DNA of 64,000 bases. Source: Ruminococcus sp. AF31-8BH (lineage in GTDB: Bacteria > Bacillota > Clostridia > Lachnospirales > Lachnospiraceae). Below the pieces are notes generated by a model that was not told the origin of the DNA, ran no database searches, and worked only from the letters and a program-made list of their open reading frames with translations. The stretch's first letter is position 1, and the number at the start of each line of letters is the position of its first letter. The translations under genes and the position numbers were made by a program. Below, one piece after another: positions 33,898-42,959 of the stretch. The DNA lies in the NCBI RefSeq assembly GCF_003460605.1, contig NZ_QTVN01000005.1:186001-250000 (forward strand). Reading direction: 5' to 3'.

Positions 33898-34776
33898 ATG
33901 AATAACTTTTATATTATAACCAACAGTGAAAAAGATAATAATCTGGAATTTACCAATCATGTGGTAGATTACCTTGGAAAACGGGGCGAACACTGTGAAG
34001 TGCAGCTTGCCGGACGGCAGGAGGAAGGTCCGTTCCACTATACAGACCCCAGGAAAATCCCGGAGGAAACACAGTGTATTATTGTGCTTGGCGGTGACGG
34101 AACTCTTCTGCAGGCCGCCAGGGATATTCAGGCAGCCCATGATGAGAAGCGCAGCCAGATTCCTCTTCTGGGTGTGAACCTGGGCCATCTTGGCTTTCTG
34201 GCAGAGGTGGACCGGCAGTCTGTATACCAGGCACTGGATAAACTGATCGCAGATATTTATGAGGTGGAGGAGCGGATGATGCTGTCTGGTACGGTATACC
34301 GGAATGGGGAAGCCATCGGGGAAGACATTGCCTTAAATGACATTGTTATTTCCAGGGAAGGCTCTCTTCGTGTGGTAAGGTTCAAGAACTTCGTCAATGA
34401 TGAGTATCTGAATTCCTACAACGCAGACGGCATTATTATTTCCACACCTACAGGCTCCACAGGATACAGCCTTTCTGTAGGCGGTCCCATTGTTTCCCCA
34501 AGCGGGGAGATGACCATTATGACGCCCATTGCACCCCACACCCTGAACACCAGAAGCATTGTTTTTCCGGCGGAGGATGTGATCACAGTGGAGATGGGCG
34601 AGGGACGCCACAATGACTGCGAGAAAGGACTGGCATCTTTTGATGGGGATTCCGAGATTCCCATGATCACAGGAGACAGGATCGTGATCCGCAAGGCTGA
34701 GGTGAAGACCAGGATTCTGAAGCTGAATCACCTGAGTTTTGTTGAGGTGCTGCGCCAGAAGATGAGGGACAGCTGA
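33898..34776 (+). CDS. nadK: NAD kinase
   Basis: A 292-residue kinase making NADP from NAD. The key motifs are VLGGDGTLLQAAR near residue 63 and the NAD-binding SYNADGIIISTPTGSTGYSLS near 175-195. Length and family are standard. It starts 8 bp after tlyA. Confidence 0.95.
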   Translation: MNNFYIITNSEKDNNLEFTNHVVDYLGKRGEHCEVQLAGRQEEGPFHYTDPRKIPEETQCIIVLGGDGTLLQAARDIQAAHDEKRSQIPLLGVNLGHLGFLAEVDRQSVYQALDKLIADIYEVEERMMLSGTVYRNGEAIGEDIALNDIVISREGSLRVVRFKNFVNDEYLNSYNADGIIISTPTGSTGYSLSVGGPIVSPSGEMTIMTPIAPHTLNTRSIVFPAEDVITVEMGEGRHNDCEKGLASFDGDSEIPMITGDRIVIRKAEVKTRILKLNHLSFVEVLRQKMRDS

Positions 34777-34777
34777 T

Positions 34778-34827
34778 CAGAGTGTGCCCCAAAATCATTC
34801 CCGCAATCTGCACGCCCCACTTTGCGG
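34778..34827 (+). repeat. Rearranged member of the palindromic repeat family
   Basis: CAGAGTGTG...AATCATTCCCGCAA is the reverse complement of the right part of the 49861 element. CACGCCCCACTTTGCGG then matches its middle in direct orientation. It begins right after the nadK stop and precedes argR. Confidence 0.55.
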
Positions 34828-34907
34828 TATATGGCAGAACGGATATCATTTTGAGACAATTGCAGATCATCTGAGAATTGGACGGATATCTGCAGGGAGG
34901 TTGAGAC

Positions 34908-35363
34908 GTGAAATTAGCAAGACATGAAAAGATTATCGAACTGATTCAGGAATATGACATAGATACACAGGAAGAGCTTGCAGCCAGATTAAATGAAGCC
35001 GGTTTTAAGGTGACACAGGCAACGGTTTCACGGGATATCCGTGCCCTGAAAATGACCAAGGTTGCAGGAAAGGACGGGAAATCCCGTTATGCGATCCTGC
35101 AGGACACACAGCCAGGACTGGGAGACCAGTACACAAGGGTGCTTAACGATGCCATTGTCTCCATTGATGTGGGACAGAATCTTGTGGTGATCAAGACCGT
35201 TACCGGAATGGCAATGGGAGTTGCCACTGCCCTGGATGCCCTGAAGTGGCCGGAAATCCTGGGCTGCATCGCAGGAGATGACACCATCATGTGCGCCTGC
35301 AAAAGCACCGAGCTGGCCGAAGGCGTTATGGAGAAGCTTGGCGGTATTTTGAACAGAAGATAA
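34908..35363 (+). CDS. argR: Arginine repressor ArgR
   Basis: A 151-residue hexameric regulator. The winged helix-turn-helix (residues 1-65) has the motif QATVSRDIRALKMTK, and the C-terminal arginine-binding half has VIKTVTGMAMGVATALDALKW and the GDDTIMCAC core. GTG 34908 follows AGGGAGG by 7 nt. ArgR upstream of recN is a common Firmicute arrangement. Confidence 0.93.
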   Translation: MKLARHEKIIELIQEYDIDTQEELAARLNEAGFKVTQATVSRDIRALKMTKVAGKDGKSRYAILQDTQPGLGDQYTRVLNDAIVSIDVGQNLVVIKTVTGMAMGVATALDALKWPEILGCIAGDDTIMCACKSTELAEGVMEKLGGILNRR

Positions 35364-35411
35364 AAAGGGACGATTTGGCCAAAAGAGTTTGGAACGTTTC
35401 CGCAAAAAATA

Positions 35412-35445
35412 AATCGGGCAGGAATTTCCTGCTCGATTGTTGTCT
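35412..35445 (+). terminator. Weak stem-loop after argR
   Basis: AATCGGGCAGG (35412-35422) pairs with CCTGCTCGATT (35428-35438, one wobble). The following U tract is poor, so partial read-through into recN is likely. Confidence 0.4.
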
Positions 35446-35537
35446 GAAAAAAGCATTATCTGAAACAGCTGCCGCCGATTGTTTTTGAGGGTTTGGCTTT
35501 GGCAGCATAATATGAGCGAATCGTAAGGAGGTCAGCT

Positions 35538-37220
35538 TTGTTAGTACATTTACACGTAAAAAACCTTGCACTCATAGATGAAATTGAAGTGGAATTCGGG
35601 CCTGGACTTAATATCCTCACTGGTGAGACCGGTGCTGGTAAGTCCATTCTTCTTGGTTCCATGCAGCTGATCCTGGGAGGAAAGACATCCAGAAGCATGA
35701 TCAGGGAAAATGCTCCCTATGCGCTGGTGGAGCTTTTGTTCCAGGTGGAGAATACGAAAGCAAAGGAGGCGCTTGCCGCACTGGATATTTACCCGGAGGA
35801 CGGACAGGTATTGATGTCCCGGAAGATCATGGACGGCAGGAGCATCAATAAGATAAATGGGGAGACAAGTACGGTAAGCCAGATGAAGGCTGCAGCGGCA
35901 TGTCTTCTTGACATTCACGGACAGCATGAGCACCAGTCCCTTCTTTACGAGGAGAAGCAGCTGGAGATTCTGGATGCCTACGGCCGTGAGAGGATTTTCC
36001 CGGAAAAAGAAAAGGTGAAGGCAGCCTATCAGGAATACCGGAAGTGCCAGGCAGAGTTGAAATCCCTTGATATGGACGAGGAGCAGAAGAACCGGGAGAT
36101 GGCTTTTCTGGAATTTGAGATTAATGAGATCGAGAAAGCAGCCCTGGTTCCGGGGGAAGATGAGGAACTGGAGAAGCAGTACCGGAAGCTTTCCAATGGA
36201 CGGAGAATTATCGATTCCCTCCAGAGTGCCCACGCCCTTACCGGGTATGACGGTCAGGGAGCGGGAGAAGCTGTGGGAGAGGCTCTTCGTGAGCTTTCCA
36301 GAGTGACGGAGTATGATGATCAGCTGGAATCCCTTTCCCAGACTTTAAGCGAGGTGGACGGGCTTCTCAACGACTTTAACAGGGAACTGTCCTCTTATAT
36401 GGATGATATGACTTTTGACGAATCTGTTTTTTATGAGACAGAGCGCCGTCTGGATCTGATCAATGGCCTAAAAGCAAAATACGGACAGCGGATCGAGGAA
36501 ATCCAGGAATACCAGAAAAAGCAGCAGGAGAAGCTGACGAAGCTTCAGAAATATGAGGAAATTTTTGAGGCAGCCAAGGCGGAATTAGTTAAGGCCGAGA
36601 AGAAGCTGGAAGCAGCCTGCGGCCGTCTTTCTGAAGTGCGAAGGGAATACAGCCATCAGTTGGAGGAAAAGGTGATCCAGGGCCTGAAAGATTTGAATTT
36701 CCTGGATGTGCAGTTTGCCATCACCTTTGCCAGAAGAAGCAGCTTCACAGACAACGGTTTCGATGAGATTCAGTATGAGATTTCTACCAACCCAGGGGAG
36801 ACCTTGAAGCCTCTTGGCAAGATCGTATCCGGCGGTGAGCTTTCCAGAATCATGCTGGCGTTGAAGGCAATCCTTGCCGACCGTGACCAGATTGAGACTC
36901 TGATCTTCGATGAGATCGACACCGGAATCAGCGGCCGCACCGCCCAGAAGGTATCCGAGAAAATGGCAGTGATTGGCCACCACCATCAGGTACTCTGCAT
37001 CACCCACCTGCCCCAGATCGCAGCCATGGCAGATTCCCATTTCGAAATCGAGAAGCAGGTAGAAGGCACCAAGACCACCACCCAGATACATACCCTGGAC
37101 CAGGAGTCCTCCATCCGCGAACTGGCCCGCCTGTTAGGCGGCGCCCAGATCACCGACGCCGTCCTCGAGAACGCAAGAGAGATGAAAAAGCTGGCAGGAG
37201 AGTGCAAGGCAGGTCTGTAG
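35538..37220 (+). CDS. recN: DNA repair protein RecN
   Basis: A 560-residue SMC-like ATPase acting early in double-strand-break repair. Walker A is LTGETGAGKSILLGSM near residue 28. The ABC signature is VSGGELSRIMLALK near 432, Walker B is TLIFDEIDTGISG near 455, and the D/H-loop part includes VLCITHLPQIAAMAD. A long coiled coil fills residues about 155-380. The start is TTG at 35538 after AAGGAGG. Confidence 0.95.
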   Translation: MLVHLHVKNLALIDEIEVEFGPGLNILTGETGAGKSILLGSMQLILGGKTSRSMIRENAPYALVELLFQVENTKAKEALAALDIYPEDGQVLMSRKIMDGRSINKINGETSTVSQMKAAAACLLDIHGQHEHQSLLYEEKQLEILDAYGRERIFPEKEKVKAAYQEYRKCQAELKSLDMDEEQKNREMAFLEFEINEIEKAALVPGEDEELEKQYRKLSNGRRIIDSLQSAHALTGYDGQGAGEAVGEALRELSRVTEYDDQLESLSQTLSEVDGLLNDFNRELSSYMDDMTFDESVFYETERRLDLINGLKAKYGQRIEEIQEYQKKQQEKLTKLQKYEEIFEAAKAELVKAEKKLEAACGRLSEVRREYSHQLEEKVIQGLKDLNFLDVQFAITFARRSSFTDNGFDEIQYEISTNPGETLKPLGKIVSGGELSRIMLALKAILADRDQIETLIFDEIDTGISGRTAQKVSEKMAVIGHHHQVLCITHLPQIAAMADSHFEIEKQVEGTKTTTQIHTLDQESSIRELARLLGGAQITDAVLENAREMKKLAGECKAGL

Positions 37221-37250
37221 AAATACAGAACTCTTTTCATATTGGAACAG

Positions 37251-37289
37251 ATAGAGATACTTGCAAAATGCAGGTATCTCTATTTTTTT
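37251..37289 (+). terminator. recN terminator
   Basis: A 15-bp stem (37251-37265 with 37269-37283, one wobble), AAA loop, then seven T. Confidence 0.9.
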
Positions 37290-37351
37290 ACTTATTTTTC
37301 AGAAGAATTTTTGCAGCGGTCGGTTTCTCTTTTTATGGCATAAAAGGTTAC

Positions 37352-37477
37352 ATGTGCTTCTTCGTCTGTCAGCGGGATGTTAACCCGGTCTGGGTAGCCA
37401 TCCTGGACGGCGGCGAGAGCCTGTTCTTCTCCCATTACGATCCGAAGACCGTGGAGTGGTTTATGTCCATTCTGTAA
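37352..37477 (+). pseudogene. Possible C-terminal gene remnant
   Basis: A 41-codon frame with coding-like composition whose end reads PVWVAILDGGESLFFSHYDP and then KTVEWFMSIL. It has no ribosome binding site and lies just after the recN terminator. The base composition is richer in GC than the T-rich stretch before it. It looks like the tail of a lost gene. Family not recognised. Confidence 0.35.
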
Positions 37478-37510
37478 AAAGATAATGGAATAAGGTTCCT
37501 ATGAAATTAG

Positions 37511-37560
37511 GCCCGCCAGCCTGGAGTGTGCGAAACAAACTTCGGGCTGGCGGGCTTTTA
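37511..37560. terminator. Bidirectional terminator before spoIVB 3' end
   Basis: GCCCGCCAGCC (37511-37521) pairs with GGCTGGCGGGC (37545-37555), then TTTTACTG. It can serve the minus-strand spoIVB too. Confidence 0.75.
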
Positions 37561-37576
37561 CTGTTTTTTTGAGCAT

Positions 37577-38800
37577 TTATGTGTCCAGCATATTTTCAAT
37601 AAAAATCCCATATCCGCTTGCCGCATCCTGAACGAAAACGTGTGTGATGGCGCCCACTACCTTGCCGTTTTGCAGCACCGGGCTGCCGGACATTCCCTGG
37701 ACGATGCCGCCGGTGGTGTCGATAAGCTCAGGGTCTGTTACCTGGATTACGAAGCTTTTGTTGGAGTCCTCGTGGTTCATATCGATTCGGGTGATTTTGG
37801 CGTCATATTCCTTCACGCCGTCACCTACGTTGCACAGGATAGAGGCAGGACCGACTTGAAGTTCCTGCTTGTATCCGATTTTCATTTTTCTCAAAGCGAT
37901 TGACTGCTGGGAATCACTGCCGAAATTCCCCGTAAAATTTCCATAAATTCCATTCTCACTATTAGAGTTAATTGTCCCGATCACATTATCATTCCGATAC
38001 CGTATCAGCCCAGAAAGCTCTCCGGGCTTTCCCTTGGCACCTTTTTGCACTCCGAGAATCTGCGCGCAGTAAAGCTTTCCGCCCTTAATAGAAAGAAGAT
38101 TCCCGGTATCCACATCACTGATCCCATGTCCCAGTGCACCGAATTTTCCATTCTCTGTAACAAAAGTCAAAGTTCCGATTCCCTGGGTATCATCCCGTAC
38201 CCAGATGCCGAGCTTGTATTTGCCCGAAGAATCCTGCACAGGCGTGAGAGACACCGGAACCAGGCTGTTTTCCCTTCGGATACTCACCGTAACCGCGCTG
38301 CCGTCCAGATCCTTCAGATCGTCAATCAGGTCCTGCTTGCAGGATATTTTCTGCTGGTTCAGGGCAACAATATAGTCACCAGGCTTCAGAAGATTTTTCG
38401 CAGGATCCTGAATCTGTCCGTCGCTGGAAAGAATTTCCCCGGTGTCGATCACCAGCACGCCCGAGGTTTCCATGTAAATTCCCACGCTGCTCCCGCTGAC
38501 CAGAATGCTGTCCGCCTCCGTGGGTGTCACTTTGATATCCTTAAAATGTATTTTCCCCAAAAGCGTGCAGGGCAGCTGATAGCTTCCTTCTCCCGACACC
38601 GTAATGGTATCCCCGAAAGAAACAAAAGGGATCCCGGAAAGACTGGAAAAATCCAGTCCCGAATTTCTGTCAATGTGGATTTCATCCGGAATTTTCCGGT
38701 CCAGATAACGATAGCCGAGAAATACCACTGCAAGAAGATCCAGGACCAGACAAAACAGGATAAAATGTCTGTATTTTCGTTTCTGGTTCATGTCTGTCAC
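37577..38800 (-). CDS. spoIVB: SpoIVB serine peptidase (S55 family)
   Basis: A 407-residue forespore-secreted protease that triggers SigK activation across the intermembrane space. An N-terminal signal-anchor (residues about 12-30) precedes a PDZ domain (about 95-190, DSILVSGSSVGIYMET to AVTVSIRRENS). The peptidase domain has TFVTENGKFGALGHGISD (catalytic His region) near 213 and the nucleophile serine in IVQGMSGSPVLQNGKVVGAITHVFV, quoted here as IVQGMSGSPVLQNGK, near 375. The gene is divergent from spo0A, the usual Firmicute pairing though in B. subtilis they are in tandem. Confidence 0.93.
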   Translation of the reverse strand: MTDMNQKRKYRHFILFCLVLDLLAVVFLGYRYLDRKIPDEIHIDRNSGLDFSSLSGIPFVSFGDTITVSGEGSYQLPCTLLGKIHFKDIKVTPTEADSILVSGSSVGIYMETSGVLVIDTGEILSSDGQIQDPAKNLLKPGDYIVALNQQKISCKQDLIDDLKDLDGSAVTVSIRRENSLVPVSLTPVQDSSGKYKLGIWVRDDTQGIGTLTFVTENGKFGALGHGISDVDTGNLLSIKGGKLYCAQILGVQKGAKGKPGELSGLIRYRNDNVIGTINSNSENGIYGNFTGNFGSDSQQSIALRKMKIGYKQELQVGPASILCNVGDGVKEYDAKITRIDMNHEDSNKSFVIQVTDPELIDTTGGIVQGMSGSPVLQNGKVVGAITHVFVQDAASGYGIFIENMLDT

Positions 38801-38832
38801 ATCCTTTTCTTTTGTTTGTCAGATCAAATGAA

Positions 38833-38870
38833 GTTAGGGTCAAAAGGTTTTTTGTCCTTAACTTGATATC
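38833..38870 (+). repeat. GTTAGGGTCAAAA interspersed motif, copy 2
   Basis: GTTAGGGTCAAAAGG, a T run, GTCC, then TTGATATC; matches 16095-16127 in the same order with a 5-base length difference. Confidence 0.5.
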
Positions 38871-39117
38871 TGCTTCTTCGATTCTTTTTTAGTATGTGGG
38901 AAAATCATAATTTCAGTCTTGTATTTTTATGAACGGATTCCATTTCTTTCAATCATAAAATGCGAAAAATGACAAACAAAGGTTAAAATGAGACACTGTG
39001 GGGAATGCTGTCACATTATAAAATTTAATTGGGAAAATGCCTTTTTTCTGTCTGGAAAATGAGCAAAAAACCTCGAAACAAATCGAACGAAAATCCAGTA
39101 AAATCGGCAGTTTCGGC

Positions 39118-39147
39118 TTGATTTCCCCATGGCTGTTCCACTATAAT
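39118..39147 (+). promoter_or_regulatory. spo0A vegetative promoter
   Basis: TTGATT (39118-39123), 18-bp spacer, TATAAT (39142-39147). The leader to the ATG is about 175 nt. Confidence 0.6.
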
Positions 39148-39329
39148 AGACGTTGTTACAGCAAAGGAAAATTTTTCTGAAAAATGTGCAAGAGCAAACA
39201 GGGCCCAGATGTTTTGTACAAGCAATCATAGGATGCCGGACTGGTAGAAAGTGACTTTTTACCCCGGCATCAATATATCTCCGACAGAAGCCTGTTGGAG
39301 GATTTTCGAAATAGGAGGAGAATAGCCTC

Positions 39330-40136
39330 ATGGAAAAATTGAATGTGGCAATCGCAGACGACAATGAGAAAATGGTGGAAGTACTAAGCAGGATCATTGA
39401 TCAGGACGAGGATCTGAAGCTGGTTGGAAAAGCACATAACGGAGAAGAAATCTGTAATATTATAAAAGAAAAGCAGCCGGACGTGGTTGTTCTGGATATT
39501 ATCATGCCCAAGCTGGACGGGCTTTCTGTAATGGAACGGTTAAGTCATGACGACAATCTGAAAAAGGTTCCCTCTTTTATCGTAGTTTCTGCTGTGGGAC
39601 AGGAACGGATCACAGAGGATGCTTTTGATCTTGGGGCGGACTATTTTATGCTGAAGCCCTTTGACAACAAAATGCTTCTGAACCGGATCAAGCACATCCG
39701 CCGGGCTGGAGAACGCCGGATGAAGGAAGTGAACCGCCCCAGAAAAAGAGAAGAGGAAGGTACATACAATCCCGGAAATCTGGAAACGGACGTGACGGAC
39801 ATTATACATGAGATCGGAGTTCCCGCCCATATCAAAGGCTATCAGTATCTGCGGGATGCCATTATTTTATCCGTAAATGATATGGAAATGCTGAACTCCA
39901 TTACCAAAATTCTCTATCCCACCATAGCCAAGCGTCACCAGACCACCCCAAGCCGTGTGGAGCGTGCCATCCGCCACGCCATCGAGGTAGCCTGGAGCCG
40001 GGGAAAAATGGACACCATTGACCAGTTATTTGGCTACACAGTAAGTAATGGGAAGGGAAAACCTACTAATTCTGAATTTATTGCCCTGATTGCGGATAAA
40101 ATCCGGCTGGAATATAAAAATCGTTCTTTCCAATAG
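39330..40136 (+). CDS. spo0A: Sporulation master regulator Spo0A
   Basis: A 268-residue response regulator. The receiver domain (1-120) has acidic residues in [13 protein letters not shown], the phosphoacceptor Asp in [16 protein letters not shown] near 56, and the conserved Lys in FMLKPFD near 108. A basic linker is followed by the Spo0A DNA-binding domain (about 150-268) with [21 protein letters not shown] and [18 protein letters not shown], the recognition helix block. RBS AGGAGGAG precedes the ATG. It controls entry into sporulation. Confidence 0.97.
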   Translation: MEKLNVAIADDNEKMVEVLSRIIDQDEDLKLVGKAHNGEEICNIIKEKQPDVVVLDIIMPKLDGLSVMERLSHDDNLKKVPSFIVVSAVGQERITEDAFDLGADYFMLKPFDNKMLLNRIKHIRRAGERRMKEVNRPRKREEEGTYNPGNLETDVTDIIHEIGVPAHIKGYQYLRDAIILSVNDMEMLNSITKILYPTIAKRHQTTPSRVERAIRHAIEVAWSRGKMDTIDQLFGYTVSNGKGKPTNSEFIALIADKIRLEYKNRSFQ

Positions 40137-40201
40137 GAGGAAAATAGGGTATAATGTAATCTATCAGAAGCTATTTGCTATTACTAAGGAGGGTTTTTTG
40201 A

Positions 40202-41647
40202 ATGAAAAGAATTCTTTTTGCAACATCAGAAGCAGTGCCTTTTATTAAAACCGGGGGATTAGCTGACGTTGCTGGCTCACTGCCGAAATGCTTTGATAAA
40301 CGCTATTTTGACATTCGCGTAATTTTACCGAAATATGCCTGCATGAAACAGGAGTGGAAGGACAAAATGGAATATGTCACACACTTCTACATGGATCTGG
40401 GCTACAAGAACTGCTATGTAGGTGTTCTACAGATGGAATATGACGGTATCCAGTTCTACTTTATAGATAATGAATATTATTTCAGCGGCCCGAAGCCGTA
40501 TGACAGCGCTCCGTGGGATCTGGAGAAATTCGCATTCTTCTCCAAGGCAGTGCTCTCCGTACTTCCGGTGATCGGCTTCCGTCCTGATATTATCCACTGC
40601 CATGACTGGCAGACAGGCCTTGTTCCTGTTTACCTCCATGACAGCTTCCAGCAGAATCAGTTCTTCTGGGGAATCAAGACCATTATGACCATCCACAATC
40701 TGAAATTCCAGGGCGTGTATGATGTGAAGACCATCAAGGAGATTACCGGACTTTCCGATTATTACTTTACACCGGATAAGCTTGAGGCATACAAGGACGG
40801 CAATTTCCTCAAAGGCGGTATCGTATTTGCGGATGCGGTTACCACTGTAAGCAATACCTACGCAGATGAGATCAAGACACCGTTCTACGGCGAGGGACTG
40901 GACGGACTGCTCCGCGCACGTTCCAACAGCCTTAGAGGTATTGTAAACGGTATTGACTACACAGATTTTAACCCGGAGACAGACCGCAATCTGACTGCAT
41001 GCTACAATGCAGCTACCTTCCGCAAGGAGAAAGTGAAGAACAAGATCCAGCTTCAGAGGGATTTAGGCCTTGAGGAAGATCCGAAGGCCATGATGATCGG
41101 TATCGTTTCCCGTCTGACAGACCAGAAGGGATTTGACCTGATCGCCTATATTATGGATGAGCTTTGCCAGGATTCCGTACAGATCGTGGCACTTGGTACA
41201 GGTGATGAGCGTTATGAGAATATGTTCCGTCACTTTGACTGGAAGTATCATGGCAAGGTATCTGCACAGATTTATTATGATGAGAGCATGTCCCACAGAA
41301 TCTATGCAGCTTCCGATGCGTTCCTGATGCCGTCTCTGTTTGAGCCATGCGGCTTAAGCCAGCTGATGAGCCTTCGTTACGGAACACTTCCAATCGTCAG
41401 AGAGACAGGCGGTCTGAAGGATACTGTAGAGCCGTATAATGAGTTTGAGGGAACCGGAACCGGCTTTTCCTTCAGCAATTATAATGCACATGAGATGCTT
41501 ACTACAATCCGCTATGCAGAGCGTATTTTCTATGATAAGAAGCGCGAATGGAATAAGATGGTGGATCGTGCAATGGCAAAAGACTTCTCATGGGGTAATT
41601 CCGCACGTCAGTACGAAGAGATGTACAACTGGCTCATCGGAGAATAA
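40202..41647 (+). CDS. glgA: Glycogen synthase (ADP-glucose)
   Basis: A 481-residue GT5 retaining glycosyltransferase. The N-terminal ADP-glucose motif is FIKTGGLADVAGSLPK at residues 14-29. HCHDWQTGLVPVYL is near 135, TIHNLKFQGVY near 160, and the GT-B C-terminal segment is LMPSLFEPCGLSQLMSLRYGTLPIVRETGGL, quoted as FEPCGLSQLMSLRYGTLP, near 380. It makes alpha-1,4-glucan from ADP-glucose. No other glg gene is adjacent. AAGGAGG precedes the ATG. Confidence 0.95.
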   Translation: MKRILFATSEAVPFIKTGGLADVAGSLPKCFDKRYFDIRVILPKYACMKQEWKDKMEYVTHFYMDLGYKNCYVGVLQMEYDGIQFYFIDNEYYFSGPKPYDSAPWDLEKFAFFSKAVLSVLPVIGFRPDIIHCHDWQTGLVPVYLHDSFQQNQFFWGIKTIMTIHNLKFQGVYDVKTIKEITGLSDYYFTPDKLEAYKDGNFLKGGIVFADAVTTVSNTYADEIKTPFYGEGLDGLLRARSNSLRGIVNGIDYTDFNPETDRNLTACYNAATFRKEKVKNKIQLQRDLGLEEDPKAMMIGIVSRLTDQKGFDLIAYIMDELCQDSVQIVALGTGDERYENMFRHFDWKYHGKVSAQIYYDESMSHRIYAASDAFLMPSLFEPCGLSQLMSLRYGTLPIVRETGGLKDTVEPYNEFEGTGTGFSFSNYNAHEMLTTIRYAERIFYDKKREWNKMVDRAMAKDFSWGNSARQYEEMYNWLIGE

Positions 41648-41739
41648 AATCTGTACCAATGAAATTTCTGGAAGCAGATTCGGTACATAATAAGATGAAA
41701 AATCGGACATATTACCTTTTGTAAGGTGTCCGGCTCAGG

Positions 41740-41775
41740 ATACAGGAGAATGGATTTTCTCCTGTATTTTGTTTA
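41740..41775 (+). terminator. glgA terminator
   Basis: ATACAGGAGAA (41740-41750) pairs with TTCTCCTGTAT (41757-41767), then TTTGTTTAT. A second hairpin (CGGACA...TGTCCG) lies just upstream. Confidence 0.8.
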
Positions 41776-41887
41776 TACGGGTTTTGGACAAGGTCATGAA
41801 GGAACTGTACTTATATGGGCAATTTATGGCTTTGGTTTTACCTTGCCTGCCGGGCATTGAGAAAATCATGAACAGGAGGCGGAGTAT

Positions 41888-42073
41888 ATGAACGAGATTT
41901 CAGAACTGGATCTGCAGAATTTAAGACACCTGATCGGTGGTTTTGACACCACCCACTGTAAAATGGATGAGTATGCCAGACAGGCGACAGACGCTCAGGT
42001 AAAGCAGTTTTTCCAGAAGTCTGCCCAGTCCGCGGCAGATTGCAAAAACCAGCTGATGCAGTATTTACAGTAG
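41888..42073 (+). CDS. Small spore-coat-associated-like protein
   Basis: A 61-residue helical acidic protein: ISELDLQNLRHLIGGFDTTH then YARQATDAQVKQFFQKSAQSA. AGGAGGCGG lies upstream. The pattern (Leu-rich helix, HLIGG, then a KQFF helix) resembles small companions of CotF-type coat proteins in Clostridia. The gene is 12 bp before another such gene, so they form a pair. No membrane segment or signal. Exact role unknown. Confidence 0.65.
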   Translation: MNEISELDLQNLRHLIGGFDTTHCKMDEYARQATDAQVKQFFQKSAQSAADCKNQLMQYLQ

Positions 42074-42085
42074 GAGGTGGCACAC

Positions 42086-42334
42086 ATGAATGAGAAAGTA
42101 ATGGTAGCAGATACCCTTGCGGGAATCAACGGCGAGCTGACCCGCTACGGGGAAATGATCCCGCAGACCGAGAATCCCCAGCTGAAACAGACTCTGAAGC
42201 AGATGAGAAACCAGTGTGAGATGTCCCAGGAGGAGATTTACCAGATCGCTCGCGCAAGAGGCTATTACGTGCCTGCGGCGCAGGCTACAAGGGAAGAAGT
42301 AGATCATGTGAGAAGTGTTCTGGAGCGTGGTTGA
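42086..42334 (+). CDS. Spore coat protein CotF-like small protein
   Basis: An 82-residue protein: NEKVMVADTLAGINGELTRY, then LKQTLKQMRNQCEMSQEEIY and IARARGYYVPAAQA. The MADTL...LKQTLKQMR...EIYQIARARGYY layout is that of the short CotF/coat F-like family. ATG 42086 follows TAGGAGGTGG by 5 nt; an in-frame GTG at 42077 overlaps the RBS and is unlikely. Paired with the 61-residue gene upstream. Confidence 0.72.
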   Translation: MNEKVMVADTLAGINGELTRYGEMIPQTENPQLKQTLKQMRNQCEMSQEEIYQIARARGYYVPAAQATREEVDHVRSVLERG

Positions 42335-42746
42335 AAAAGGGAACTGTTGTGATGTGAATCACAGATGACGCATCCGTTTATGAGGAAAGCTCACCAAACG
42401 GTTATGTATCCGGGATTACGGAGGAAAAAACTCTTGTAATTCCGGATACTTTGCTATATAGTAGAGTTACTGACAGGCAAGGCGGCAATCAGGCCGCGCA
42501 GAATCATTTCAGAAATACAGGAAGTCTGGTACATGATTTGGGAAAATGTGTACAGATTCCGGCATACATAAGAAGTTCACACCCGAATTCCGGGAAGATT
42601 CCAACAGGGGAAGAGATTTACAATTGAATCACGTAAGCATTTGGCAGGCGGTAAGGTCCGTGTTTTAGCAGTGCATGATTTAGGCACATGGCGAAGTGGG
42701 GTCAAGTGCCTGAAGCTGGCAGGCGAAAGGGGGGCTACTGTTCATA
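42335..42746 (+). other. Intergenic stretch without a recognised gene
   Basis: It starts with a hairpin (CCGTTT/AAACGG near 42373-42402) and the terminator-like stem at 42407. The remaining 300 bp show no ORF with an RBS longer than about 20 codons. It is moderately GC-rich and carries G-rich blocks near 42700-42735. I could not match it to 6S RNA, tmRNA, RNase P or any riboswitch class that I know. Confidence 0.5.
42407..42448 (+). terminator. Terminator-like stem after the coat gene pair
   Basis: TATCCGGGATTAC (42407-42419) pairs with GTAATTCCGGATA (42436-42448), 13 bp with one wobble. The U tract is weak. Confidence 0.55.
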
Positions 42747-42877
42747 GGTAATATTCCGCGAGGTGTTTTTTGTGAACAAAGTTCACAGAAAACCCGAGGA
42801 TTGCGGCGCGAAATCATGCAAAGCATGATTTCTGTGCATCGCGAAGCGTGTTACTGGGCACGGAGTGAACAGTAACC
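42747..42877 (+). repeat. 131-bp interspersed three-hairpin element (copy upstream of recA)
   Basis: Same ends, length and hairpins as 25888-26018 (126 of 131 bases equal). It ends 37 bp before the recA -35. Both copies point toward the downstream gene. Confidence 0.9.
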
Positions 42878-42914
42878 AAGGGGGAAAATAGCGGACAGAA
42901 ATTTACGGAAACGC

Positions 42915-42943
42915 TTGACAAGAGAATGGATTTAAGATACTAT
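42915..42943 (+). promoter_or_regulatory. recA promoter
   Basis: TTGACA (42915-42920), exactly 17 bp, TACTAT (42938-42943). Confidence 0.85.
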
Positions 42944-42959
42944 GTACTACAGAAAGAAA

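Larger units (their letters stand above)
38801..39329. other. Divergent spoIVB-spo0A intergenic region
   Basis: This 529-bp AT-rich gap carries the second copy of the GTTAGGGTCAAAA motif (38833-38870, next to spoIVB) and a vegetative-type spo0A promoter (39118-39147). No ORF with an RBS is seen. I could not fix a SigG/SigF promoter for spoIVB or a convincing 0A box by eye. Confidence 0.6.

Noticed and set aside
42470..42740. 6S RNA, tmRNA or riboswitch in the gap before recA
   Set aside because: I looked for the tmRNA ends and tag frame, a long 6S-type bulged hairpin, and common riboswitch cores and found none that fit.
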